NCBI GenBank assembly: GCA_015178975.1
Contig: WHVD01000016.1
Coordinates: forward strand, 124,001 to 188,000
Source: Hysterangium stoloniferum
Taxonomy: Eukaryota > Basidiomycota > Agaricomycetes > Hysterangiales > Hysterangiaceae
Direction: 5' to 3'
Length of the DNA stretch: 64,000 bases
Shown here: one piece after another, positions 43,394 to 54,665 of the stretch
Layout: each line of letters opens with the position of its first letter
Numbering within the stretch: position 1 is the first letter of the stretch
Position numbers and translations under genes: made by a program
The notes under the pieces: model-generated
What the model was told of the DNA's origin: nothing
Seen by the model: the letters and a program-made list of their open reading frames with translations, nothing else
Databases searched by the model: none

Positions 43394-44005
43394 CAGTGAA
43401 ATTCCTCTATTCTGTGCTGCATTGCCTTGATTGCTGTTTCTATTCTTGCTGGAACAGATAATGTACCTCCAGGTTAGTATTAGTACCTTCTCTCATGCTG
43501 TTAAAAATTATGTATGCATTATTTTTCATGTTTTTGGGCTATTTTAGACCCCTTTGTCTAAATTCCTTTTCCCTGCACTCTCTACTGCTTTTGTGACTGC
43601 TCCCGATAAGTATAAGTGGAGTATTGAAAGTCAGTCCTTTCCCTGTAATTAGCTTTACCATTTTTTACTTAGATATAATCCATACAGTTAAAATTGACCT
43701 CCTATTCTGTGGCCTTTGGCTTTACTGCTATTTCTATCCCCCCTGTGACCCTGTGAGCTACAAAACAACTCCAGGTTAGTATTGATACCTTCTCTGATGC
43801 TGTAAAGATTTATTCATAATTTAATTTTCACATTTTTGACCTATTTTAGCCTAATTCACTCCAATTTTCTATCCCTCCTCTGTTCTCTCTTTCTTGCCAG
43901 GGTTTCTGTCTCTGTTGCTGCTGCTGAGATTGCTGTATTATTATGGATTGAACACCTGAGTGTAATAGGGAGGAGGAGCGAAGCCAGCATAGGGCACAAT
44001 TACAA
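43394..44005. repeat. Intron-like repeat region upstream of the Helitron gene
   Basis: Two diverged units of about 290 bp start at 43394 and near 43688 (both GA(A)AATT..CCTCTATTCTGTG-like). Each contains CTCCAGGTTAGTATT followed 80-90 bp later by TATTTTAG, which looks like a 5' and a 3' splice site. They continue the region at 22061-22608. They could be 5' non-coding exons of the Helitron transcript, which is inference. Confidence 0.5.
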
Positions 44006-44139
44006 ATGACATCTCCATCTGATCATCATCGGCGTTTAGCTGTAAATTCTAATATACCACTCCCTCCTTGACCATTTGGAGATCTTCCTGTTGGTAGAGG
44101 TCAACCTGATAATCCATTTTTGGTTGCTCAGCCAGGTGG

Positions 44140-44325
44140 CTCTACTGCAAGTGGCTCTGCTGCAAGTGGCTCTGCTGCAAGTGGCCCTGCTGCAAGTGGC
44201 TCTGCTGCAAGTGGCTCTGCTGCAAGTGGCTCTGCTGCAAGTGGTTCTGCTACAAGTGGTTCTGCTACAAGTGGTTCTGCTACAAGTGGTTCTGCTGCAA
44301 GTGGCTCTGCTGAAAATGGCTCTGC
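44140..44325. repeat. 15-bp coding repeat, about 12 units
   Basis: The unit GCAAGTGGCTCTGCT encodes Ser-Gly-Ala-rich five-residue repeats in the Helitron N-terminus; some units have ACAAGTGGTTCTGCT. Confidence 0.9.
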
Positions 44326-45239
44326 TCCAGTTGGCTCTGATGCAATGATTGACTTGCTTAATCAGTATAGAGATTTGCCACCATTACTACCTGTTTGGCA
44401 GAGGCAGAGGTGTGGACAAGGAAATGCAGCTACTCAAATGCAGTGACCAATTTTGCAGGTAGCACCACATATACAGCAGGGTTATCACCCAGCAAATGCA
44501 CCTATTCAGCCACAGGCACCAGGTCATACATGAGGCAATGTAGCTGTAGCTGCTCAACTGCAGCAACCAATTTTGCAATTAGCACCACATACCCAGCATA
44601 GTCATCAGCCAGCAAATGTACCTGTTCAACGACAGGCAGTTAATGTTCAATTAGCACTTGAAGCTGTCCAGCCTGTAGTTGGCTCTGCTGCAGTAGCTGC
44701 TCTGTATGCTCAGTATGATGCTTTACCACCATTACACCAACCTGCTCAACTGCAGCCACCAGTCCAGGCACAGCTACATATTTTGCAGTTGGCACCACTA
44801 CAGCATCACCATCCACAGCAACAACAACAACAACCTATTTTGCAGTGGGCACCACCACAGCTTTACCATCCACCTGGACATCCAGCCCCACAACTGCACT
44901 ATGGTCATGTACCTATTAATGCTATTCCACAACCTCAGGTACAGATACCCATTTTGCAGTTAGCACCACTACAGCATAACCATCCAGGTGGAAATCCAGT
45001 TCCACAACAACAACAACCACCTATTATACAGTGGGCACCACCACAGCTTCACCATCCACCTGGAAATCCAGTCCCACAACAACAACAACCACCTATTGTA
45101 CAGTGGGCACCACCACAGCTTCACCATCCACCTGGAAATCCAGTTCCACAACAACAACAACCACCTATTGTACAGTGGGCACCACCACAGCTTCACCGTC
45201 CACCTGGAAATCCAGTTCCACAACAGCTACAGCTACAGT

Positions 45240-45515
45240 TAGCCCCACCTCCAGCTATTCCTCCACCTCCAGCTATTCCTCCACCTCCAGCTATTCCTCC
45301 ACCTCCAGCTATTCCTCCACCTCCACCTATTCCTCCACCTCCACCTATTCCTCCACCTCCACCTATTCCTCCACCTCCACCTATTCCTCCACCTCCACCT
45401 ATTCCTCCACCTCCAGCTATTCCTCCACCTCCACCTATTCCTCCACCTCCAGCTATTCCTCCACCTCCAGCTATTCCTCCACCTCCAGCTATTCCCCCAC
45501 CTCCAGCCATTTTAC
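45240..45515. repeat. 15-bp proline repeat, about 18 units
   Basis: The unit ATTCCTCCACCTCCA, with GCT/CCT variants, encodes PPPxI in the Helitron N-terminal extension. Confidence 0.92.
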
Positions 45516-45718
45516 AGCCTGCACCCATGCCTCCACCTCCACCTCCCATTCCACAATTACCCATTGGATGGCAACCAGTTGTGGAGGAGAAATTCTCAAG
45601 ACATGACTTGGGACCTATGAACATACAGTGTCCAGACTGTGGAGCTTTGCACTGGATGGATGAGCATGTGGCAAATAGCTCTAAGACATATCCAAAATTT
45701 GGCAAGTGTTGCAAGTGA

Positions 45719-46497
45719 GGAAAGGTGGCCCTTCCAATACTTGAGCCAGTCCCTCACACTTTAAGGTCTCTTCTTGAGGGTAATACAGATAATAGCAGGG
45801 AATTTCTCAAGAATATTTGTGCCTGCCTATAATAATGCTTTTGCATTTATATCACTGGGTATCAATGTGGATGAGTCTGTCTTGCAGGGTGGTGGTGGCC
45901 CATATGTCTTCAAAATCCATGGGGAATTGTATCACCAGCATGGTTCCTTGATTCCTTATGGAGAGGGTGTATCACATAGTTATGCTCAGCTTTACATCCA
46001 TGATCCTGCATTGGCACGGACTGATGCAGGCATTGCAGCAGAGGCAGAATCACAGGGCAAATAGAAGCCTAAACAACCAAACCTTTTCTGACTTGCAGGA
46101 TATGATGGAGCAATATAATCCCTTTATAGAACTCTATCGCCAGGCACATGAGCGATTGAGGACACAGGCAGAGACTCCAAGGTTGCATGTCAGGCCGAGC
46201 TACAAGGCTTTTAATGATCCCAGACGGTACAACCTTCCAACTGGTGATGAACTTGCAGTTATTCTTCCTGGAGAGGGTGACACAGGTCATGGTGATCCAA
46301 GGGATATTATTGTTCAGAGGAGGGGGGGCCAGTTCCATCATGTCTATGAAGCACAGGCCATTTATACACCCCTTCATTATGTCATGCTCTTCCCCAGGGG
46401 TGAGCGTGGTTGGTCATGGGATATTCCCTATGCAAATCAAAATTGGCAGCCCCAGCCTGGACAGCAGGATGAAGGTGAAGATGAAGAAAAAAGTTAG
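45719..46497 (+). pseudogene. Helitron-like N-terminal domain
   Basis: The reading continues GKVALPILEPVPHTLRSLLEG, then shifts frame near 45820 to AYNNAFAFISLGINVDESV and IHGELYHQHGSLIP, then shifts again near 46060 to DLQDMMEQYNPFIELYRQAHE and RPSYKAFNDPRRYNLPTGDEL. This is the Helitron_like_N region that precedes the Rep catalytic core in agaricomycete and plant Helitrons. Lesions are two frameshifts plus stops. Confidence 0.88.
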
Positions 46498-47579
46498 AAA
46501 GTGACCTAATGTGAATATTATGCCTATCGCCTATTTCCCAGACATATAAAGCCATGACCTTTTTTTATGCACAAAAGCTATTCCAACAGTATATTGTCAA
46601 TGCCTGGGCAGTAACAGAGCAGCACAAATTGAGATTTCTCAGGGATAATCAACCAAGGTTACGTGCAGAACTCTACAACCAGGTGGTTGATGCATTTACA
46701 AATTAGGATGTCAGTACAGATGCCAATAGTATTGGGCAGAGGGTCATACTGCCTTCTACATTTACTGGCAGTTCAAGGGATATGAGACAGAGTCTACAAA
46801 ATTCATTTGCAATTGCACGCAAGTATGGCAATGCCAGCTGCTTCATCACCATGACAGGCAATCCCAAGTGGAAGGAGGTTACTGATGAATTGCTTCCTGG
46901 ACAGACTCCTGCTGATCATCCTGATTTGGTTTCCCGTGTCTTTGCTGCCAAGAAGGCTAAGTTGCTCAAGATGATTAGAGAGGACCAGATCTTTGGGAGA
47001 ACAGTAGCCCATATCCATGTCATTGAATTCCAAAAGTGGGGTCTTCCACACATGCACTGCCTTATATGGTTTGATGACCAGAATAAGCCAAGGACATCAG
47101 AAGATGTTTACTCATTTGTTTCTGCCTGTTTTCCAGATCCTGAAACACATCCCAGACTATTTAATTTAGTAGGGCAACTCATGACCCATGGCCCCTGTGG
47201 AGCTGAACATCCAAATGCTGCCTGTATGGTTGATAAGAAGTGCAGTAAATACTATCCAAAGGATTGGTGTGAAGCCACCATTGTCAATGAGGAAGGCTAT
47301 CCAACATATGCTCACCCCAACAATGGAAGGGTTTATGAAACTCCCAAGTTTACATATGACAACAGACATGTTGTCCCTTACTCCCCTATTTTGATTCTCA
47401 CCTTTGAATGCCACATCAATGTAGAGTTGACCTTTACCAATAGGTCAATGAAGTACATGCATAAATACTGTTACAAGGGCCATGATCGTCCAACTATGGA
47501 ATTTGGAACAACACCATATGAGATTCAACAGTACCTTGATGCACATTATGTCAGTGCACATGAGTCTGTCTGGTGATTA
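46498..47579 (+). pseudogene. Helitron Rep (HUH endonuclease) domain
   Basis: The frame from about 46555 (MTFFYAQKLFQQYIVNAWAV) passes a TAG near 46705 and continues SSRDMRQSLQNSFAIARKYG and FITMTGNPKWKEV. The HUH motif is in GLPHMHCLIW (about 47041-47070), and the tyrosine motif in YMHKYCYKGHD (about 47455-47490). Rep nicks DNA and drives rolling-circle transposition without a target duplication. A TGA at 47575-47577 follows ESVW where relatives have Arg, again a CGA->TGA change. Confidence 0.93.
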
Positions 47580-48464
47580 ATGCGTAATGAACTCCATACC
47601 CAGGTTCCTGCAGTAATGGCACTTGGGGTCCATCTTCCTGGAGAAAACACTGTACTTTTTGATGGTGATCAAGGTCCTGCTGAGGCTTTACAAAGGGCAG
47701 AGCATTCAGGGACAACTCTTATGGCTTATTTTGAAGTTAATGCCAAAGGTCTCATTGGTTATAATGGACAGCATGCCCAGGATACATTTTATATGGATTT
47801 TCCTGAGTATTTCACATTTGTACCTAAGAAGAAATCATGGAAGCCACATCAAAGTGGGTTTTCCATAGGGCACATTCATTTTGTTAACATTGCCAGTGGG
47901 GAAAGATTCCACCTCCATACATTGCTCACTGTTGTCAAAGGTGCCACCTCATTTGAACAGCTCAGGACCTTTCAGGGTGAGACCTATCCTACATTTCAAC
48001 AAGCCTGTGTAGCACATGGTTTGCTTGAAGATGACCATCAGTGGCACATGTGCCTCACAGAAGCCAGTCGCATAGAGTCTGGGTTTCAATTTTGCAAATT
48101 GCTTGCTATCATTTTGACCATGTCCTTCCCTGCACAACCCCAGGAACTGTGGAAAGACTTCAAAGTATTTCTTTGTGATGATTTGGAGTTCATACTTCAG
48201 CAAACACATGGCATTGATGATCCATCACCAAACCAAGTTTATGACTTTGGTCTCTATGAAATTGATAGGATCCTATGCTATTCTGGAAAGTCCCTCTCAC
48301 ACTATCCAACCATGCCAAACTGCACTGATGATTGGGATGGGATTGTTGGCAACCATCTCATTAAGGAGCAAAAGAATTATAATATGGAACATGAGCATGC
48401 CAGTGCCCAACCAATGTTGAAAAGTACAATTCTGAACAACAAGCTGCCTTTGAGACTATCATGA
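47580..48464 (+). pseudogene. Helitron Rep-helicase linker region
   Basis: The block LMRNELHTQVPAVMALGVHLPGEN is followed by YFEVNAKG, YMDFPEYFTFVPKKKSW and ERFHLHTLLTVVKGATSFEQLRTF, then YPTFQQACVAHGLLEDDHQW. This is the standard stretch between Rep and the Pif1-type helicase. The frame is open apart from the TGA at its start, and ends where the helicase motif I frame takes over (48440-48464). Confidence 0.88.
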
Positions 48465-49791
48465 AGGCAGTGGATGAGCAGCAGGAGGGTAAATTGTTTT
48501 TTGTGAATGGCCCAGGTGGCACTGGCAAGTCCTTTGTATGGAATACTCTGGCACATGCATGTCATGCCAAGGGCTACATTGTGCTTTGTGTGGCACCTTC
48601 TGGAACTGCATCAATGATTCTCAAGGGTGGTCGGACTTCTCACAGCACATTTTCAATCCCTGTTCCCTGTGAGAAGATGCTCTATGTCATATCAAAAAGG
48701 TTCAGAAAAAGCAGAGCTCATGAAGAAGGTCCGACTGATTATCTGGGATGAAGTTCCAATGCAGTCATGTTTTACATGTGAGGCAGTTGACAGAACCCTG
48801 AGAGATTTATTAGATAAGGAGGATCTTCCCTTTGGAGGATCTTCCTTTTGGAGGGATTCAGACTTTGCCTGTTGTACCTAAGGGTTCAAAAGAACAGATC
48901 ATTGGACAATGTATCCAGAAATCAGAACTGTGGAAGCATATCAAGGTACTGTTCTTGAAAAAGAATATGCAGGTGGACCAGGATGATCCAGACAGTCAAC
49001 AATTTGCTCAGTGGCTATTGGATATAGGCCAAGGAAAGGATTTACCTTTGGATCATACAATGGATATCCCTCCTCATATAATCTGTGGTCCAGAAATGTC
49101 TGATATAATTGCTGAGATATATCCAGACATCCATGTGGATAGAGACCAAAGAGATTGGCAAGATGAAGACTTCTTAGACCAGGCAATTCTGTGTCCAAGG
49201 AATTCAGAAGTAGATGAGATTAATTCAGAACTTCTGAATAAATTCCCTGGAGAGAGTCATGTGTACCACAGTGCTGATACTGCAGAGGGAGACAGTGAGA
49301 CAGAGATGTATCCTGTAGAGTATTTTAACAGCCTGAATTTTGGTGGAATCTCACCAAGTCAACTTGAGGTGAAGCCAGGAGTACCTTAGATGCTGTTACA
49401 GAACATAGATCCACAGAGGGGGCTTTTCAATGGGACACGATTGCACTTGGTGAAAATGGAAAATCATTTGCTTCAAGTGCAGATTCTAACTGGACCATGT
49501 ACTGGGAAACTGGCAGTTCTTTCATGGATCAAAATAATTACAAATGATGATCAACTGCCATTTAAACTGCATCATATTCAGTTTCCAGTGTGGTTGGCAT
49601 TTGTAATGACGATTAACAAGTCACAGGGACAGTCTTTGAAAGTGGTAGGAATAGATTTGAGAATGGCAGTGTTTGGACATGGGCAATTGTATGTGGGACT
49701 TTCAAGGGGAAGAAGTTGGAATAGGATAAAAATATTATTAAAAGAGACAAAGAGAACAGCAAATCATATATATAAAGTATATAAAGTATAA
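48465..49791 (+). pseudogene. Helitron Pif1-like helicase domain
   Basis: Walker A reads NGPGGTGKS (about 48505-48532) and Walker B LIIWDEVPM (about 48735-48760) after a frameshift near 48720. Around 48825-48855 a 17-bp GATCTTCCCTTTGGAG duplication shifts the frame again. The remaining motifs (ILCPRNSEVDEINSELL, FPVWLAFVMTINKSQGQS, LYVGLSRGRSW) end with TAA at 49791. The helicase unwinds the element during transposition. A large internal part between motifs II and IV is missing compared with full helicases. Confidence 0.9.
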
Positions 49792-51600
49792 AGTAAAGTT
49801 GTACAGTGGGTGGTGGGTCCTGTTTTCCTTTTTTGGTAGCAAGGGCACCGCTAGGTGCCATGACATAAGCACAATGTGTCAGCACAGAGGCATTTCGGCA
49901 CAAATATGCTGTGTCGTTTGCCAACGCGTGCACACTCCGGGCCAAACAGGCACAGTCCACGGCGCACCCATCCACGGTGCACCCATCTACCGCACATCTA
50001 TCCACCACGCACCTATCCACCGTGCACCCATCCACCGTGCACCGGCTCCCATCCACCGTGCACCGGCTCCCATCCACCGTGCACCGGCTCCCATCCACCC
50101 ACACCCATCCACCGTGCACCCATCCACTGTGCACCCATCCACGGCGCACCCATCCATCGCGCACCTGCACCCATCCACCGCGCACCTGCACCCATCCACT
50201 GCATCCACTGCGCACCCATCTATCACGCACCTGCACCCATCCACCGTGCACCCATCTATCGCGCACCTGCACCCATCCACCACGCACCTGCACCCATCCA
50301 CCGCGCACCTGCACCCATCCACTGCACACCTGCACCCATCCACTGCACACCTGCACCCATCCACCGCGCACTTGCACCCACACTGCGCACCCATCTATCG
50401 CGCACCTGCACCCATCCACCGCGCACCTGCACCCATCCACTGCGCACCCATCCACCCGCACCTATCCACCACTGCGCACCCACTCCCATTCACAGCACAC
50501 CCTCTCTCTTTCCTCCAGGTGATGCATGTACTCTTTCCTTCTCCCTCCGTCCTGTGCTAATCCGCCTCCTCTCTCTTTCCTCCAGCGAGTGTGTGTACCA
50601 TTTCCTTCTCTCTCTGTCCTCCTCTGATTGACCTCTTCTCTCTTTTGTCCACCCGGTGCGTGTACCATTTCCTCTTTCTTTGTCCTCTGATCATCCTCCT
50701 CTCTTTCCTCCAGGTGCGTGTACCGTTTCCTTCTCTCTCCGTCCTCTCATCGAGGCCCTCTCTCTTTCCTCCAGCCGGTGCGTCTACCATTTCCTTCTTC
50801 CTCTGTCCTGCGCTGATTTGCCTCCTCTCTCTTTCCTCCAGCCGGTGCGCGTTCCATTTCCCTCTCTCTCTGTCCTCTTCTGATCGGCCCCTCTCTTTCC
50901 TCCTCTGATCGGCCTCTTCTCTCTTTCCTCCAGGAGGTGTGTGTACCCTTTCCTTCTCTCTTTGTCCTCTGATTGGTCTCCTCTCTCTTTCCTCCAGCCA
51001 CTGCGTGTACCCTTTCCTTCTCCCTTCGTCCTCCTCTCTCTTTTCTCCAGGAGGTGCGTGTCCCCTTTCCTCCTCCCTCCGTCCTGCTCTGATTGGCCCC
51101 CTCTCTCTTTCCTCCAGCAAGTGCGTGTACTATTTCCTTCTCTCTCCATCATGCTCTGATCGGCCCTCTCTCTTCCCTCCAGGTAGTTTGTGTACCCTTT
51201 CCTTCTCTCTTCATCCGGCCCTGATTGGCCTCCATTCTCTTTCCTCCAGCCAGTGCGTGTTCTTCTGATTGGCCTACTCTCTCTTTCCAACAGTATGTCT
51301 ACCATTTCCTGCTTCCACCATCTTCCTCTGACCAGCCCTCTCTTTCCTCCAGGTGGTGTGTGTACCCTTTCTTCAGTGAGTGTGTGTACTATTTCCTTCT
51401 CTCTTTGTCCAGCTGCTGTGTGTACTGTTTCCTTCTTCCTCCATCTCCCTCTGATCGGCCTCAATAAAATCAGAATAATTCAAATAAAATATAATAAATG
51501 AATATAAAAGTAAAAATAAAATAAATCCAAATGAAAAAAATAAAATAAAATAAAATTCAATAAATTGAAATAAAATATGATAAATCAAAATAAATAAATT
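49792..51600 (+). repeat. Helitron 3'-type array cassette 1
   Basis: The head AAAGTTGTACAGTGGGTGG directly follows the helicase stop. Three blocks follow: an array of CACCCATCCACCGCGCAC units (about 49955-50500), an intron-like array (50512-51460) and an AT-rich tail of AATAAAATAAATCC words (51460-51600). The same head and tail, with different arrays between, recur at 53120, 55081 and 61384. Confidence 0.75.
50512..51460. repeat. Array of intron-like units of about 60-70 bp
   Basis: Each unit starts near GTGCGTGTACC, runs through pyrimidine-rich TTTCCTTCTCTCTCTGTCC and ends CTCTTTCCTCCAG. About 14 diverged units are visible. Start and end look like a 5' splice site, a pyrimidine tract and a 3' splice site, and the length matches the introns of the host gene. 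Open frames in both strands are a by-product of repetition. Confidence 0.75.
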
Positions 51601-51644
51601 GAGTGACCACAGTAATTACTTGCAGTTGAGAGTCAATTGAACCA

Positions 51645-52268
51645 CTCTTTCCATTTGTAACCATTGTTTCCTTTTGTAACCATTGTCTCCTTTGTAACTA
51701 TTGTTTCCTTTGTAACCTTTGTCTCCTTTTGTAACCATTGTTTCCTGTGTAACTGTTGTTTCCTTTGTAACCTTTGTCTCCTTTTGTAACTGTTGTTTCC
51801 TGTGTAACTGTTGTTTCCTTTTTAACCGTTGTTTCCTTTGTAACCGTTGTTTCCTTTGTAACCGTTGTTTCCTTTGTAACCGTTGTTTCCTTTGTAACCG
51901 TTGTTTCCTTTGTAACCGTTGTTTCCTTTGTAACCGTTGTTTCCTTTGTAACCGTTGTTTCCTTTGTAACCGTTGTTTCCTTTGTAACCGTTGTTTCCTT
52001 TGTAACCGTTGTTTCCTTTGTAACCGTTGTTTCCTTTGTAACCGTTGTTTCCTTTGTAACCGTTGTTTCCTTTGTAACCGTTGTTTCCTTTGTAACCGTT
52101 GTTTCCTTTGTAACCGTTGTTTCCTTTGTAACCGTTGTTTCCTTTGTAACCGTTGTTTCCTTTGTAACCGTTGTTTCCTTTGTAACCGTTGTTTCCTTTG
52201 TAACCGTTGTTTCCTTTGTAACCGTTGTTTCCTTTGTAACTGTTGTTTCCTTTGTAACCATTGTTTCC
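51645..52268. repeat. 18-bp minisatellite, about 34 units
   Basis: The unit GTAACCGTTGTTTCCTTT is almost invariant in the middle and diverges at both ends. Because 18 is a multiple of three, all frames on both strands stay open; I do not regard them as genes. Confidence 0.96.
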
Positions 52269-52297
52269 TTTTGGGGCTGTGGCTTCCAATTGTGACT

Positions 52298-52742
52298 GAT
52301 GTTTCCGTTCTTAGAACACTTTCCGTTCTTAGAACACTTTCCGTTCTTAGAACACTTTCCGTTCTTAGAACACTTTCCGTTCTTAGAACACTTTCCGTTC
52401 TTAGAACACTTTCCGTTCTTAGAACACTTTCCGCTCTCAGAACACTTTCCGTTCTCGGAACACTTTCTGTTCTCGGAACACTTTCTGTTCTCGGAACACT
52501 TTCCGTTCTCGGAACACTTTCCATTCTCTGAACACTTTCCATTCTCTGAACACTTTCCGTTCTCTAAACACTTTCCGTTCTTAGAACACTTTCCGCTCTG
52601 AGAACACTTTCCATTCTCTGAACACTTTCCGTTCTTAGAACACTTTCCACTCTTAGAACACTTTCCGCTCTGAGAACACTTTCCATTCTCTAAACACTTT
52701 CTGTTCTCCAAACACTTTCCATTCTCCAAACACTTTCCGTTC
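52298..52742. repeat. 18-bp minisatellite, about 24 units
   Basis: The unit CCGTTCTTAGAACACTTT adjoins the previous array; TTCTTAGAA is itself a palindrome. Variation increases to the right (CTCGG, CTCTG variants). Confidence 0.95.
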
Positions 52743-52754
52743 AAACAATGAGTC

Positions 52755-52893
52755 TCAGAAATACTTAAGAGTCATGGACGCGGGGGGGTTTGGGGGCTGA
52801 AGCCCCCCAACAAGCCGGAGCCCGCAGCAAAGTTGTGGGGCCAGTCGCGAAGCGACTGCCCCGCAGCGTAGCAAGGGTTCCCAGGCTTGTATA
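52755..52893. repeat. GC-rich double-hairpin repeat, copy 1
   Basis: It begins ACTTAAGAGTCATGGACGCG and contains GGGGGCTGAAGCCCCC and CAGTCGCGAAGCGACTG, two perfect stem-loops, then ends CCCAGGCTTGT. Copies occur at 52988-53130 and 54943-55077. The downstream head of the cassette is lost here. Confidence 0.85.
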
Positions 52894-52987
52894 GTGTACA
52901 AAGATGTATCATTAGATTGAAGTTTTAATGTATTTATTGTTTTGATTGAATTTTTTAACAGTGATTGTGATATGTAAATACTTAGAA

Positions 52988-53130
52988 GTGCTCAGAAATA
53001 CTTAAGAGTCATGGACACGGGGGGTTTGGGGGGCTTCGCCCCCCAACAAGCCAGAGCCCGCAGCAAAGTTGTGGGGCAGGTCATGAAGTGACTGCCCCAC
53101 AGCGTAGCAATGGTTCTCAGGCTTGTCAAA
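52988..53130. repeat. GC-rich double-hairpin repeat, copy 2
   Basis: GGGGGGCTTCGCCCCCC forms the first hairpin. The second has decayed (GTCATGAAGTGAC), again through CG to TG/CA changes. It is followed directly by the head TAAAGTAAAGTTG of cassette 2. Confidence 0.85.
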
Positions 53131-54665
53131 TAAAGTAAAGTTGCTTGGTGGGTGGTGGGCATTTTTAGGCACCAAAGGTGCCCTAATGTGTGAGGGCACG
53201 CAGTGCCCGAACTTTCCCAATGAGGGTGTGTGTTACGACCGGACAATCCCGCCGGACTCCGGGCACTAACCCGTATGCCCCCACGCACTACAAGCACCAA
53301 TCGTCTGTTTATAGGATTTCCCGCCCGGACTCCGTTATGTCAAGACTCGTTACGTTCGACCTCATTATGACACATATCAGTCACCAGACTTCCCCCGGAC
53401 TCTGTCTCTGTCTATGTCCGTCTTCGTCCCACGCATCAGTCACCGGTCCCCGCTTAGAATCCCGTTACTGCTCTAATCGAGCCCCGTTCCCATTTTAGTC
53501 AAATGACCTGTCACAATTTAGGACTCCGCTCCCGCTCCGTTTCCCGTTATGGGTTATGCTTTGTCACGATTCGGACTCCGCTCCGTTCCGTTCCGTTCCT
53601 AACACCAATTTGGTGTTTACTATTCCCGTTTCATGTTTTGTTAGTTTTGTTTCGCCATTACTGGATTTGGTATGTCATTCACTCCATGGTCTATATAAAC
53701 TGGCAGATGTTGTACATACAATCCAGTCAGAAAATTAGCTTAGATTCCCCCCAGTAATCTAATAATATTTTCCGCTCTAAAACCTTACTCGATTCACATC
53801 GCTCACACTAGTCGGAGCCCATGGGCTCCGGCACATCTATCTCTCTCAACCAGCTCGACTCACGACCCACGACCTCCGACTTACGACCCACGACCCAACT
53901 TACAACCTACGACCCACGAACCCCACCCGGACTCCCCGGGATCCCCGTCCGTCCGTTTGAAATTGGACAACACGATCTAGCGAGGGCGCAGCCTATAAGC
54001 TGAAGCCAAGTCCTACCAGATATCCCACGGGTTTCTCCGGAAACCCGGCCTGTGTGTGTATCCTAACAGTGTGTGAGTGTGTGACTAAGTTGAGGGCACA
54101 GTAGCACCCAAAGGGAGTTATTAGTCAGCGCAGGAGCAAATCCAGAGGCTTTTTGGCATTCACTGGAGTATTTTTGATGCCATGGGAGTATTGTGTGATG
54201 GGTGTGGAAGTATTTTATGACGGGCAGGAGTATTTTGTCACTTGTGTGGAGGTATTTCATGATGCCCAGGAATATTGTTACACATGTGGGAGTATTTTGT
54301 CACATGTACCTTTTGTAGCTGTCATTTCCATTTGTGACCATTGTTTTCCTTTGTGACTGTTGTTTTCCTTTGTGACTGTTGTTTCCCTTTGTGACTGTTG
54401 TTTCCCTTTGTGACCGTTGTTTCTCTTTGTGACCATTGTTTCCCTTTGTGAATGTTGTTTCCCTTTGTGAATGTTGTTTCCCTTTGTGAATGTTGTTTTC
54501 CTTTGTGAGTGTTGTTTCCCTTTGTGAGTGTTGTTTCCCTTTGTGAGTGTTGTTTCCCTTTGTGAGTGTTGTTTCCCTTTGTGAATGTTGTTTCCCTTTG
54601 TGAATGTTGTTTCCCTTTGTGAATGTTGTTTCCCTTTGTGAATGTTGTTGCAGTTCTTTAAATGG
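53131..54665 (+). repeat. Helitron 3'-type array cassette 2, split by LTR-A8
   Basis: The head GTTGCTTGGTGGGTGGTGGG is followed by GAGGGCACGCAGTGCCCG, then the LTR insertion in GTGTGTGAGTGTGTG. After it come CTAAGTTGAGGGCAC, the GGCTTTTTGGCATTC word and GGGAGTATTTTGT words, then an 18-bp array of TGAATGTTGTTTCCCTTT (54310-54655, about 19 units). The order is parallel to the cassette at 61.4 kb. Confidence 0.72.
53231..54068 (+). mobile_element. Solo LTR of family A (copy A8)
   Basis: GTGTG flanks both ends; the element runs TGTTACGACC to TCCTAACA (838 bp). TATATAAA (near 53691) and AGTCAGAAAAT are intact, and CpG content is high, suggesting a young copy. Confidence 0.95.

Larger units (their letters stand above)
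44006..45718 (+). pseudogene. Helitron gene, proline-rich N-terminal extension and first zinc motif
   Basis: ATG at 44006 and one frame to 45718, with TGA codons at 44069, 44444 and near 44531. The product has an (ASGS)n tract from a 15-bp repeat, then Gln/Pro/His-rich repeats (PPIVQWAPPQLHHPPGNP, about 24 residues each), then a long PPPAI run from a second 15-bp repeat. It ends with the Helitron N-terminal signature CPDCGALHWMDEH and GKCCK. A TGA at 45716 then stands where CGA would give CCKRGKV. Such a low-complexity extension is not part of the usual Helitron core and may be repeat expansion. Confidence 0.8.

Noticed and set aside
44969-45714. Minus-strand Gly-rich and Trp-rich frames opposite the Helitron proline repeat
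   Set aside because: They mirror the plus-strand PPPxI and QWAPPQL repeats, and the plus frame continues into recognisable Helitron sequence.
49613-51464. Overlapping Pro/His/Thr-rich and Ser/Phe/Leu-rich frames in the CACCCATCC and CTCTTTCCTCCAG arrays
   Set aside because: They are translations of tandem repeats in several frames at once and have no recognisable motif.
51616-52744. Long open frames on both strands through the 18-bp arrays
   Set aside because: The period is a multiple of three, so a stop-free unit leaves frames open for the whole array. There is no start context, domain or codon bias that supports a gene.
53002-53300. Minus-strand frames over the GC-rich hairpin and LTR-A8 start
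   Set aside because: They span a hairpin repeat and an LTR border proven by GTGTG duplication, so they cannot be one gene.
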